This document shows, one piece after another, positions 22,862 to 33,566 of a stretch of 64,000 bases of DNA. The notes under the pieces are model-generated. The model saw nothing but the letters and a program-made list of their open reading frames with translations. It ran no database searches and was not told the origin of the DNA. Within the stretch, counting starts at the first letter, position 1. Each line of letters starts with the position of its first letter. Source of the DNA: Plotosus lineatus (lineage: Eukaryota; Chordata; Actinopteri; Siluriformes; Plotosidae). The stretch spans positions 2,361,501 through 2,425,500 of the forward strand of contig CM045745.1 in assembly GCA_024760905.1 (NCBI GenBank), written 5' to 3'. The position numbers and the translations under genes were made by a program.

Positions 22862-24845
22862 GATGTGTATTGTAAAAATATCATCATCATCATCTTCTTC
22901 TTCCTCCGCTTCCTCTGTTGCTGGGTCACGGTGCAGCAGCCTAAGTAATGAGGTCCAGACGTACCTCTCCCCAGCCACTCTAGCTCTTCCGGGGGAACAC
23001 CGAGGCGTTCCCAGACCAGCCAAGAAACATAAGCCCTTCAACATATTCCAGGTCGACCCTGGGGTCTCTTCCCAGTCGGACATGCCTGAAACAGCACATC
23101 AGAGAGGCGTTTGGGAGGCATTCTAACCAGATGCCTGAGCCACCGCAACTGGCTCCTCTCAATGCAGAGGAGCAGTGGTTCTACTCTGAGCTCCTCCCAG
23201 ATGGCTGAGCTTCTCACTCTATCTCTAAGGGGGAGCCCCCCCCCTCCCAGCGATGAAAGCTCATTTCAGCCACTTGTAGCCACGATCTTGTTCTTTGGAT
23301 CACAACCCAAAGCTCATGTTTCATAAGTGAGGGTTGGAACATAAATTGACTGGTAAATTGAGAGCTTTGCGCTCAGCTCCCTCTTCACCACGACGGACCG
23401 GTATAGACTCCGCTTTACAACAGAGGCTTCAGCGATACACCTGTTGATCTTCTGCTCCATCCTTCCTCACTCGTGAACAAGACCCTTAGATACTTGAACC
23501 TTCCACTTGGGACAGAACCTCATTCCAGATCTGGAGGGTGCAGTCCACCCTTTAACGGCTGAAAAGCATGGTCTCGAACTTCGGGACCTGGTTGTAGCTC
23601 TGCTGAGGGTGGGCGTTAAAGGCCGAACTGACAGGAGACTCCGCCAAATGTTCCCAGGAGAGCCTTTCCACATGCTTGGGCCTGCGAGGTCTAGAAGGCG
23701 GCCTCCCCGTCATCAGAGCCAGCTCACCACCAGATGGTGATCGGTTGACAGCTCATGCCCTCTCTTCACCTGAGTGTCCAGAATATGCGGCCGCAAGTCC
23801 GGTGACATAACTACAAAGTCGATCACTGGACGACGGCCTAGGGCATCTTGGTGCCAAGTGCACTAATGGCCACTCTAATGTTCGAACATGGTGTTCACGA
23901 TAGACAAACTGTCACGAGCACAGAAGTCCAACAACGAAACACCATTGTGGTTCAGATTGGAGAGGTCGAACCTACCGATCACACCCTTCCAGGTAACACT
24001 ATCATTGCCCACATGGGGGTCGAAGTCTCCCATGACAATGAGTGAGTCCTCCTGAGGAGCATTCTCCAACACCCCCATAAAGACTCCAAGAAGGGTGGGT
24101 ACTCTGAACTGTCATTTGGTGCATAAGCACAAACAACAGTCAGGACACCCCACACCCAAAGGCTGAGAATAGCTACCCTTTCCTTGATCCGGAAGAACTC
24201 CAATGTGTGAACACAAACACGGGGGGGGGGGTTAACAAGGATGCCCACACCGGCTCATCGCTGAATAAGGTCCAGCTCCTCTTGAGATGGGTGGTTCCAG
24301 AGCCCAAGCTATGTGTTGAGGTGAGTTCAACTATATCTTGTTAGTATGGCTCAACCTCATGCACCAGCTCAAGCGCTTTCCTCACCAGAGAGGTGACATT
24401 CCATATCTCAAGAGTTAGAATCAGTAGCCGAGGATCAGCCCAACAGAACCCATGCCTTTGGTTGCCACCCAACTTACACCCCACCAGACCCCCTATGGCC
24501 CCATCCCACAGGTGGCAGGTCCATGAGAGGTCGGACACATGTCTTCTTTTCAGGCCGGGTCTTCCCAGGCTTCATGGGCAGAAGCCCAACCACCAGGCAC
24601 TTAACTTCGAGCCCCTCCCCCAAGCCTGGCTCTGGGGGAGACCCGGGTGACCTGCATCCAGGCAAGGGAAACTATGTGCTTGTGTCTTCATAGAGATCTT
24701 TTGAACTGCGCTTTGTCTGGACTTTCACCTAGGACCTGTTTGACTTGGGTGACCCTACCAGGGGCATAATGCCCTAGACAACATTGCTCCTAGGATCATT
24801 AGGACACGCAAACCCCTACACCACGATAAGGTGGTGATTTAAGGA
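22862..24845 (-). mobile_element. Rex-type LINE, internally deleted
   Basis: Minus orientation. The 3' end lies at 22862 next to (CAT)n(TTC)n-like tail sequence, and 22900-23690 is the family 3' coding and UTR region. Around 23700 it jumps straight to the 5' endonuclease region. That part includes a frame (24078-23875) reading DSLIVMGDFDPHVGNDSVTW and LDFCARDSLSIVNTMFEH, which is an APE endonuclease (GDF-H motif). The 5' terminus is near 24845. The reverse transcriptase is missing. I assign it to Rex-family LINEs from the overall sequence; Rex1 versus Rex3 is not settled. Confidence 0.75.
23875..24248 (-). pseudogene. Endonuclease remnant of the Rex-type LINE
   Basis: Two minus-strand frames (24248-23979 and 24078-23875) together give VVCAYAPNDSSEYPPFLESL, then VMGDFDPHVGNDS and GVSLLDFCARDSL. 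These match the central beta-sandwich motifs of a LINE APE endonuclease. The normal GDFNAH asparagine is D here, and frameshifts and stops break it. Confidence 0.75.
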
Positions 24846-25003
24846 GATGTACAAATATTCTGCCCCATAAAGGAATACGTAGTTCAAATAAAATGATTGG
24901 AATGCTACTTCGCCATGACTTTCATGTATATGTATGACCTGAGATGAAATAGAATTGTAAAAGGGTTGTAAAAATGTTTCCTTTTTTGTTGTTGTTTTTA
25001 TAG

Positions 25004-25126
25004 GTATCCAAGAGGGGAATGAGTGTACCAAATGTAAAAATGACTGGGCACTAAGAGCTGCCATTGCCCTTCTGTATGTCCTCTGTGCACTGCTCACAAT
25101 AGCTGTGGCTGTATTGGGATACAAAG
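25004..25126 (+). CDS. colec12: colec12 membrane-anchor exon
   Basis: Exon encoding the transmembrane region of collectin-12. The acceptor is a pyrimidine-rich tract ending TAG at 25003 and the donor is GTATGA at 25127. The exon enters in phase 1 (first codon split, G|GT) and leaves in phase 1. It encodes IQEGNECTKCKNDW, with a juxtamembrane CxxC, followed by a hydrophobic segment (ALRAAIALLYVLCALLTIAV) and GYK. In the family this is a type II signal anchor that puts the N-terminus in the cytoplasm and the rest outside. The preceding sequence, a short cytoplasmic tail of about 20 residues with an endocytic tyrosine motif in known orthologues, is not found in the window. Confidence 0.95.
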
Positions 25127-25229
25127 GTATGAACCCCATTTTGTACTAATGTTTTCGGATACAATACAATTCAGGTCATGTTGTAAAATATATGATTTAC
25201 ATAACCAGACACCTCTGAGAGTATTTGAA

Positions 25230-25500
25230 CTGCATGGCATTTCTTTTGTTTTTGCCTGACACTGATGATATTTGGTTTAGCACATCCATCTCACAACAGA
25301 AACTTCCTGGGTTTGTGCCCCAGCCTTGTGAGTTTCTGTGTGCAATGTGTGTTCGCCCTTTGTGTGTATGGGTTTCCTCTGGGTGCTCTGATTTCATTCC
25401 ACAGGCCAAAGACATTTTGTTTATGCACTGTTACAAACTGTCCAGAAGTGTGAGTGTGGATGGTTTGAACCAGATCCAAAAGGAAAACCCATCCTCATTT
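25230..25500 (+). mobile_element. Diverged SINE fragment
   Basis: Head remnant ('ggtttagcacatccatctca'), then TGTGTATGGGTTTCCTCTGG and 'attccacaggccaaagacat', the body motifs of the fish SINE also at 8205 and 18966. The tail is indistinct. Confidence 0.65.
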
Positions 25501-25876
25501 GGGTGACACCATAAAAATACAAAACATATACCGTATTGGACAATGCAGCCGTGAGGAGAGGGGGGGGGGGGCACAAAGTGTCGCTCCCTCACGCCGATCC
25601 CAAGTCCGGATAAATGCAGAGGGTTACGCCAGGAAGGGCATCCGGCATAAAACAAATGCCAAATAAAATATGCGACTCACAAGAAAGACTGACATACGGG
25701 ATTGGTCAAGGCTCGGGTTAACAACGACCATCATCAGTGCTGTTAACTAACAGGGTGCTGGGGGAAATTGGACTACTGTTGGTCGAAGACATCGAAGAAG
25801 GAGAGGCGGGAGGTGTGTCCGTAGGCAGAGAGGGAAGAGGAAAGGCATGAGTCTAGGGACTTTGAATGTTTGAACT

Positions 25877-26434
25877 ATGGCAGGAAAAGGTAGAGAGCTG
25901 GCTGACATGATGCAGAGGAGGAAGGTGGACATACTGTGTGTTCAGGAGACCAGGTGGAAAGGCAGCAAGGCTAGAAGCTTAGGAGCAGGGTGTAAGCTGT
26001 TTTTTCATGGTGTGGATGGGAAGAGAAATGGAGTCGGAGTCATCTTGAAGGTTGAGTTTGTCAGGAATGTTCTAGTAGTGAAAAGAGTGTCAGACAGAGT
26101 GATGAGTCTCAAGTTAGAAATTGAAGGCGTGATGTTCAATGTTGTTAGTGCTTATGCCCCACAGGCAGGATGTGAGCGAGAAGAGAAGGAGAGATTCTGG
26201 AGTGAGTTAGATGAAGTGATGCAGAGTACCCCCAGCGGTGAAAGAGTGGTCATTGGGACAGACTTCAATGGACATGTTGGTGCAGGCAACAGAGGGGACG
26301 AAGAAGTGATGGGTAGGTTTGGTATCCAGGACAGGAACGCAGAAGGACAGATGTTGGTAGATTTTGCAAAAAGGATGGAAATGGCTGTGGTAAATACTTT
26401 CTTCCAGAAGAGAGAGGAGCATAGGGTGACTTAG
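25877..26434 (+). pseudogene. RTE endonuclease, copy C
   Basis: A 185-codon frame starting inside the endonuclease: ADMMQRRKVDILCVQETRWK near residues 9-28, SAYAPQAG near 92, VVIGTDFNGHVGAGNRG near 121 and ALC-like VVNTFFQKREEHRVT at the end. A TAG stop at 26432 precedes the conserved STQVDYILCRRCNLKEVSD region, which continues in the same frame. Homologous to copies A and D; catalytic E (QETRWKG) and D/N (DFN) are retained. Confidence 0.88.
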
Positions 26435-27356
26435 AAAAGTGGAGGCAGGAGCACACAGGTAGACTACATCTTGTGCAGGCGATGTAATTTGAAGGAAGTC
26501 AGTGACTGCAAAATAGTAGCGGGTGAGAGTGTTGCCAAACAGCATAGGATGGTGGTGTACAGGATGATGCTGATGGTGAGGAAGGTGAAGAAGGCAAAGG
26601 CAGAGCAGAAGAGAAAGTGGTGGAAGCTGAAAAAGGAAGAGTGTCGGGTTGTCTTCAAGGAGGAGTTGAAACAGGCTTTGGGTGGTCAGGAAGTGCTTCC
26701 AGATTATTGGACAACTACAGCTAATGTGATCAGGGAGACAGGTAGGAGAGTACTTGGTGTGTCATCTGGAATGAAAGTAGATAAGCAGACTTGGTGGTGG
26801 AATGAGGAAGTGCAGGAGTGTGTACAAAGGAAGAGGTTCGCTAAGAAGAAGTGGGACATTGAGAGAACCAAAGAGAGTAAACAGGAGTACAGGGAGACAC
26901 AGCGTAAGGCAAAGGTAGTGGTGTCAAAGGCCAAGCAGAGTGCGTATGATGACTTGTATGCTCGGTTGGAAAGTAAAGAGGGAGAAAATGATTTATACAG
27001 GTTGGCGCAACAGAAAAATAGAGATGGGAAGGACGTGAGAAAGTTAGATTGATAAAGGACAGAGAGGGAAATGTATTGACTGATGACAGAAGTGTGCTGG
27101 GAAGATGGAAAGAGTACTTTGAAGAGCTGATGAATGAGGGGAAATGAGAGAGGAAAAAAGAGTAGAAGTGGTGACTGTTGAAGACCAGGAAGTAGCAAAG
27201 ATTAGTAAGGGTGAAGTGAGGAGGGCATTGAAGAGGATGAAGAATGGAAAGGCAGTTGGTCCTGATGACATACCGGTGGAGGTATGGAAGTGTCTATGAG
27301 AGATAGCAGTAGATTTTCTGACAAGAACATTCAACAAGGTCTTAGAGAGTGAGAGA

Positions 27357-28539
27357 ATGCCAGAGGAATGGAGGAGAAGTATGCTGGTGCCCATTTTTAA
27401 GAACAAGGGTGACGTGCAGAGTTGTGGCAACTACAGAGGGATAAAGTTGATGAGCCACACGATGAAGTTATGGGAAAGAATAGTGGAAGCTAGACTAAGG
27501 GCAGAGGTCAGCATTTGTGAACAACAGTTTGGTTTCATGCCAAGAAAAAGCACCACAGATGCAGTGTTTGCCTTGAGGATGTTAATGGAGAAGTACAGAG
27601 AAGGTCAGACGGAGCTGGTGCCGAGAGAGGAACTGTGGTATTGCATGAGAAAGTCTGGAGTGGCAGAGAAGTATGTTAGAGTGGTGCAGGACATGTATGA
27701 GAGATTTAAGACAGTGGGGAGGCGTGCTGTCGGTGTGACAGAAGAGTTCAAGGTGGAGGTGGGACTGCATTAAGGGTCAGCTCTCAGCCCCTTCTTGTTT
27801 GCTGTGGTGATGGACAGGCTGACAGACGAGGTTCGACAAGATTCCCCATGGACTACAATGTTTGCATACGACGTTGTGATCTGTAGTGAGAGTAGAGAAC
27901 AAGTGCAGGTGGAGGTATGCCCTGGAAAGGAGGGGAATGAAGGTTAGTCTCAGTAAGACAGAATACATGTGTGTGAACGACAAGGACCCAAGAGAAACGG
28001 TGAGGTTACAGGGGGCAGAGATAAAGAAGGTGGAGGATTTTAAGTACTTAGGCTCAACAATCCAGAGCAATGGAGAGTGTGCAAAAGAGGTCAAGAAGCG
28101 AGTGCAGGCAGGTTGGAGAAAAGTGTCCGGTGTGATGTGTGATAGGAAGGTATCGGCAAGAATAAAAGGAAAAGTGTATAAGATGGTATTGAGGCCAGTG
28201 ATGTTGTATGGTTTAGAAACAGTGGCCCTGGGGAAAAGACTGGAGGCAGAGCTGGAGGTAGCACAGATGAAAATGTTGAGGTTCTCTTTGGGAGTAACGA
28301 GGATGGATAGGATCAGGAATGAGTACATCAGAGGGACAGCACATGTTAGAGGTTTTGGAGACAAAGTCAGAGAGGCTAGATTGAGATGGTTTGGACATGT
28401 ACAGAGGAGGGATAGTGAGTATATTGGTAGAAGGATGCTGAGGTTGGAACTACCAGGCAGAAGGCCCAGAGGAAGACCAAAGAGAAGATTTATGGATGTG
28501 GTGAAGGCAGACATGAAGGTAGTTGGAGTAAGAGTATAA
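27357..28539 (+). pseudogene. RTE reverse transcriptase and C-terminus, copy C
   Basis: Frame 27357-27773 carries finger and palm motifs (LVPIFKNKGDVQSC, KLWERIVEARLRAEVS, EQQFGFMPRKSTTDA) but lacks the VDLEKAYDR motif A present in copies A and D (only TELVPREELW remains). The next frame (27886-28539) gives KVSLSKTEYMCVNDKD, KYLGSTIQSNGEC, LYGLETVALGKRLEAELEV and RWFGHVQRRDSEYIGRRM. The YXDD-equivalent box at 27861-27872 reads FAYD. Confidence 0.88.
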
Positions 28540-28739
28540 GATAGGGTGAGATGGAGGCAGATCATTTGCTGTGGCGACCCCCGAAGGGAACAGCCGAAAG
28601 GAAAAGAAGAAGACCTGAGAGGGCTGTAAACTCCTGCACTACTTGTGTATTTGTTTTGAATAAACGGCTTTTTTAAACTTTTTTTTTTTTTTTGAAAAAA
28701 AAAAAGCAGCCAAGCTTGAGAATGATAATGAAGCATAGA

Positions 28740-30130
28740 TAACGTTAGCGAGTCTCAGAATCTCAGGGAAGAATTGATGTTGGATTATGTGAAAATGTGC
28801 AGAATGTCAGATATTACACTCGAAGTCATTAAACTGAGGAGCTTTGTTGTTAAACGTTGTCGTCGAGGTGGAAAACTTCCACGAGCGTCTCCATTTACAC
28901 AGCTGTATGTGTTACCATTGTTCCTGTCGCATGTTGACAAAATGAAAATACTTGTACATGACGTAGCTGTTTGTATTCTTGCTGAGGAAACAACTGATGA
29001 TCACAGCGTATTAAATGTAGTTGCTGGTGTATAAGAAAAATACCGTCTAATCGATGTAGTAAAATTGGCCTCTTGCAGCCAGGCTGCACTAGGCTGGGCT
29101 GTAATTAGTGCTGTGGCTGGAGCAGAAATAAAGTTTTCCAATGTGATCACATTTGAAACAGATTCTGCTGCTTATTGTAAAGAGCATTCAGAGAGGTGCT
29201 GCAGCCCATCGTTCCAAACTCCCTTCATGTTTTGTGCCTTGTACACATATTGAATTTATCAGAAGACATTTTGGTCAACTGGGCAGATTTTGGACACACG
29301 TCTCCGCTGGTTTCTATGATCAAGTCAGCTTGCGACAAAAAACCTGTCCGCAAGACGCTAAGGATTATGTGGCACCAGATCGAGTCAAGCTTCCACCAGT
29401 ACTTGGGTCCACCAGGTAAATATAATCACAATATTCAGGTAATATTAAAATTACAAATAATAATCATTTATTTATATAATTAATTATTATACTTTGATAC
29501 ATAGTATGCAGTTAAAAACTACTGTAATAAAAGTCTTTTAAAAATAATATTTTCATAAGAAACCAAGAGGGATCAATAAATATTTTAATTAAAAAAAATT
29601 TTTTACAAGGTGGAACTCCTGGTTAATTGCTGTAATATATCATACAGTGCACATACAACTTATGAATTCTTCAAAAGTATAAATTACAAAATAGTTTAAT
29701 AAAAAATATATTTTTAAAATTAAAATTATATATTTTTAAATTTGATTAATTTCATCTGTAATACTGTATTTTACTGTATAATTAATTATAAATAGTAGCT
29801 GGTGCTAAAAACTAAATACAAATTTGAATTAAATTCCAATTCTGGGTTTATGAATAAATAAAAATTGCACATAACCGTACATAAGTGTAAAAATAAAATA
29901 AAATTTACACATAATAATGATACATATTTATAATAAATAAATTAAATATTTTTTCCAGCTGAGAAAGCCCAAGCCATTGAAGTGATACTTGATCACAAGC
30001 ACACACTTGAGCTTGTTACGCACAAGACCATTTACCCAGAGATTCTGCTGCAAGTCCAGTTCATTTCACAGAACCTTCAGCACCTGAGCGCTACACTCTG
30101 CTACACTCTGCTGATTTATGAGTATTTTTA
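28740..30130 (+). mobile_element. hAT-like transposase relic
   Basis: Frame 28774-29034 reads LDYVKMCRMSDITLEVIKLR, CRRGGKLPRASPFTQLYVLP, KILVHDVAVCILAEETTDDH (a DETTD-like motif with the first D changed to E) and SVLNVVAGV. After stops and frameshifts it continues as KFSNVITFETDSAAYCKEH, LHVLCLVHILNLSEDILVNW, IKSACDKKPVRKT and VKLPPVLGSTR, and after 29959 as LVTHKTIYPEILLQVQFISQ. The order matches hAT-superfamily transposases of the kind related to CGGBP1. Catalytic residues cannot all be assigned. Multiple breaks make it a pseudogene. Confidence 0.65.
29416..29958 (+). other. AT-rich intron-like gap in the hAT relic
   Basis: Very AT-rich 543 bp separating two blocks of hAT-like coding similarity. 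It starts GTAAAT after ACCAG and ends TTTTTTCCAG, so it is bounded by plausible splice sites. It may be an intron or simply an AT-rich insertion. Confidence 0.4.
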
Positions 30131-30937
30131 AAGATTCTCTTGTAACGTTAACTTATTTTTGTCATATGTGATCTGCATCATATTTTGTTGTCTTTTTTTT
30201 GCATCGACTTTTATCACGGCGCCTGAGCTTGAGATTAAGTATCAAATAAAATTTATTCTTGGTCCAAACTTCTTTTAATGGTTCATCAAAAAGGCATTTA
30301 AAGTCCCGACAGCATACAACCACAATAAATAATGTACAGTACATGTCAATGTCAGATTTTGCAAGAAACTGATGCATGACGCGTGCAACCTTTGGAAATG
30401 GAAATGAAATGGAATCATTTACTGTCTGAAAGGGAAAATCCTCGTCCATACATAGCATCCTACATTACGGTCCTGTGAACCTGGCACGGGTTCATTTGAG
30501 ATGGGAGGGCTTAAGCCAGCAACAGCATAGACCCTTGTAATAATTCAACGAGCCTAGAGCAATGAGGCAGGTGAGGTGCTTTGAGTGGCATTCGTGCATC
30601 AAGGTGTCAGCCAGTCCCTGGAGAACAATGTTCTGCCTGTTTTGAGGCACAAATATCACTTAGAATTCTTCTCAGCGCATTGCTTCATTGCCTTAAGCTT
30701 GTTCAGTGGAAACAGTTCAATGGTCCCCACTGCAGAATTCCCAAGCATCCCACAGACCTCAATGACGATAATGAAGATCTTTCATATGGGATTAATCTTG
30801 AAGGTTGGTGGTGTAAGGTGCTGGGCTCATGTTCAAAAGGTTTTGGGATTGAGACGTTCCTGGGCAAGGTGTTAACCAGAACTGTGACTCTATTAATGGG
30901 TACCGGCAAAAATACTGGGAAGGTAACTTGTGATGCA
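30131..30937. other. No recognisable gene
   Basis: Frames of up to 122 codons on both strands lack any family signature. A minus-strand frame (30458-30162) of 98 codons contains mixed hydrophobic and basic stretches but no domain I know. Confidence 0.4.
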
Positions 30938-31604
30938 ACATGTGCATGAATGACAAGGACCCAAGAGGAACGGTGAGGTTACAGGGAGCAGAGATAAGGA
31001 AGGTGGAGGATTTTAAGTACTTAGGCTCAACAATCCAGAGCAATGGAGAGTGTGGAAAAGAAGTGAAAAAGCGTGTGCAGGCAGGTTGGAATGGTTGGAG
31101 AAAAGTGTCCGGTGTGATGTGTGATAGGAGGGTATCGACAAGAATGAAAGGAAAAGTGTACAAGACAGTGTTGAGGCCAACGATGTTGTATGGTTTAGAA
31201 ACAGTGGCACTGAGGAAAAGACAGGAGGCAGAACTGGAGGTAGCAGAGATGAAAATGTTGAGGTTCTCTTTGGGAGTGACGAGGATGGATAGGATTAGGA
31301 ATGAGCATATCAGAGGGACAGCACATGTAAGATGTTTTGGAGACAAAGTCAGAGAGGCTATATTGAGATGGTTTGGACATGTACAGAGGAGGGATAGTGA
31401 GTATATTGGCAGTAGGATGCTGAGGCTGGAACCACCAGGCAGAAAGAAGGCCTAGAGGAAGACCAAAGAAGAGATTCATGGATGTGGTGAAGGAGAACAT
31501 GAAGATCGTTGGTGTAAGAGAAGAAGATGCAAAGGATAAGGTGAGATGGAGGCAGATGATTCGCTGTGGTGACCCCTGAAGGGAAAAGCCGAAAGGAAAA
31601 GAAG
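30938..31604 (+). mobile_element. RTE-type LINE 3' part (copy H)
   Basis: Begins mid-gene at MCMNDKDPRGTVRLQGAEIR and runs through KYLGSTIQSNGECGKEVKKR, LYGLETVALRKRQEAELEV and RWFGHVQRRDSEYIGSRM to the 3' UTR (GACCCCTGAAGGGAAAAGCC). A 4-nt insertion (CAGAAAGAAGG) shared with copy A breaks the frame. It forms most of one arm of a large inverted duplication with the 3' part of copy A. Confidence 0.9.
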
Positions 31605-31808
31605 ATACCGTATTGGACGAAATAAGCATCCTGCTCCAATAATGCCCCCCCACACACACACAACCAAAACCACCACCCCCAGTGTTACCTATGTTTAATA
31701 ACCGCTCATGTGTACTGGGAGCAAAATGGTAAATCGAACTTACTAATTTTATTGGATCAGTCTCTGTAACGGTAAAATGAGGCATTCACTGCCTGTAAAA
31801 GTGAGTTT
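30938..31808 (+). repeat. Inverted duplication, arm 1
   Basis: 871 bp that recur in inverse orientation at 34408-35279 with only a few single-base differences that I could see (for example near 31328 and 31737). The arm includes RTE 3' sequence and about 200 bp of the adjoining DNA element, so the LINE/flank junction itself is duplicated. Confidence 0.92.
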
Positions 31809-32468
31809 ACATGGTATTTCAAGACCCCCTGCCAATGGGGAATGTCTATAATGTTCATCAGTAACAACATATTTGATCGTTCCGCCGTGCTTTAAAAAAC
31901 AGGAAAATATTTTGCTGTGTTCTCTTGGTCAATGTCCAACAACCGATGAACCATTAGGAACTGCTACAGCAAAACTATGGGATGCTCTGAATGAATGGAG
32001 CGATGAGCCAGATATGGACCTATCAAAAAGTGATGATGAGTATTTGATGCTCCTGCTCACTAACTTCATACATTTAAGCACTTCCTGGCCATGTGCTTAT
32101 GTGCTAAAGTTGACCTTTGTGTTGATTGGTTCAATGTACCAAGTGCTAAAGTTGACATTTGTGTTGATTGACTCGATTTCACATGGGGGAGGGGGGTATT
32201 TAAAGGAACAGCACATGGAGGGAAAATTAAAGGGTCTTTTTTTTTTAATCATGCCGTTTTCTGCTTATTTTCAGCCTTCATGTAAGTAATTTGGTTGATA
32301 TGTGAAATAAATAACACAAATATCAGTAAAACCCTTTTATAGTTCTGTTATTATTCATGTTTTCCACCTCGATGGTAATAAGCACTTACCGTTACACTCC
32401 GCTGGTAACATTTTAATAAGTGCCCACCCACCACAATTTTTTAAGCGCCCTGGGCGCTTATCATATTG
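31605..32468 (+). mobile_element. DNA transposon remnant, possibly Tigger/pogo-like
   Basis: Starts ATACCGTATTGGACGAAATA and ends near GGGCGCTTATCATATTGGAT, a weakly inverted pair (CGAATAAGC / GCTTATC types) seen in some fish DNA transposons. A frame at 31873-32100 reads MIVPPCFKKQENILLCSLGQ then ALNEWSDEPDMDLSKSDDEY, reminiscent of the acidic C-terminal end of Tigger transposases. Low-confidence classification. Confidence 0.4.
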
Positions 32469-32482
32469 GATGTATGTATGTA

Positions 32483-32577
<95 letters not shown>
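32467..32577. repeat. Compound (GTAT)n(GT)n(TA)n microsatellite
   Basis: GTAT repeats, then about 66 bp GT, then TA repeats. Confidence 0.95.
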
Positions 32578-32582
32578 ATGTT

Positions 32583-32665
32583 TCACCCAAAGTCGGCTGA
32601 GATGGGCACCAGCCTCCCCACAACCCAAATTAGGATTAAGCAGTTCAGAAAATGAATGAATGAAA
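32583..32665 (+). mobile_element. SINE tail fragment, L2-like
   Basis: AGTCGGCTGAGATGGGCACC, 'aaattaggattaagcagttc' and GAATGAATGAA. Only the tail survives. Confidence 0.75.
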
Positions 32666-33566
32666 TATAAATCAGAATTGTAGCTTTCAACAATGATTGT
32701 ATCCCTATGTGTTAATCAATTTCGGATAAGACAAAAACTAAAGGTGCAGGCTCTAAAGTAATACATTTGTAAATGTACATCGGTACAAAGACATTAGGAT
32801 GAAATTTTAATCCAGCATTTTACTTTTCTACCCAAATGCTTTTAGTGTTCTCCTTGCCATAGTTTAATACTGTATTCTCTTCCAGGAAATTCAGTTAAAC
32901 TATACACAGCATGAGTAAGTTGGCTATAGCGTCATGAATGTGTGATGTATCTATCCATTGATTAATGCTCATACAAACCGAAGCCTTCTGTCGAAACAAT
33001 GAGCTCGATTAGTCTACGAGCAGCTGAAAATTGTCCAAACATTTCCACTGTTTGTCAGAATATTTGTGATCTTCTGCCAGATATTTTGTCAGAAGGTCAT
33101 TTTGTTTCTTAGAAACAGGATGTTTTTACAAATATCATCTTCAAGATCTTCATTCGAGTGATACTCTTTGTGAACTTAAAATATTGTGAAACCCACTCGA
33201 AAATCTTATGCATATCATGAATTTTATGTACTACTGTTAACCATGGCTTCCAGACAAAGTTTCTACTGTCTCTCACAAAATTTGCCTTGGAGTCAAAACA
33301 GCTGGGAATGATTTGAAGGTCCAAGATGATTCAATATAAATAGTCCATTGTCCATCTATTGTCTGTACTGCTTATACATCAGGGTTGTGGGGCAAGCTGG
33401 AGCCAATTCTAGCTGAGTTTGGCTGAAAGGCAGGGTACACCTGGAAAAGGTCACCCAAACTATATCATGTTGTATACATAATTCTTTAAATTCTTTAATC
33501 TCTCTTTTGTATCATTTACTCTTAAAAACAAAAATATAAATTGTATAAAATAAACAGAACAAATGA
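32666..33566. other. No recognisable gene; short L2/SINE-like fragment
   Basis: Mostly unclassified. A minus-strand SINE/L2-like tail remnant lies at about 33345-33460 (inverse of 'ctggctccagcttgcccc' type sequence). Confidence 0.4.

Larger units (their letters stand above)
25542..28613 (+). mobile_element. Near full-length RTE-type LINE (copy C)
   Basis: 5' end AATGCAGCCGTGAGGAG, a 5' UTR with CAGGAAGGGCATCCGGCATA, then broken frames for endonuclease (25877-26434), linker (26471-27052) and reverse transcriptase plus C-terminus (27357-27773, 27886-28539), and the 3' UTR GACCCCCGAAGGGAACAGCC. Motifs visible: CVQETRWKGSKA, GTDFNGHVGAG, FKNKGDVQSCGNYRGIKLMS, EQQFGFMPRKSTTDAVFALR. The F-ADD catalytic box is FAYD, motif A is deleted around 27607-27620, and a 14-nt deletion at about 27908 shifts frame. 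Dead copy. Clade (RTE, Expander/BovB-like) from motif order and short ORF-plus-UTR structure. Confidence 0.88.

Noticed and set aside
27777..28736. 319-codon minus-strand frame, one of the longest in the window
   Set aside because: Antisense of RTE copy C. The same antisense frame recurs opposite copies A, B and D, as expected from codon bias in the sense frame rather than from a gene.
31873..32289. 138-codon frame as a host gene
   Set aside because: It lies inside a DNA-element remnant, contains a tandem duplication (KLTFVLIGSMYQVLKLTFVL) and resembles at best a decayed transposase C-terminus.
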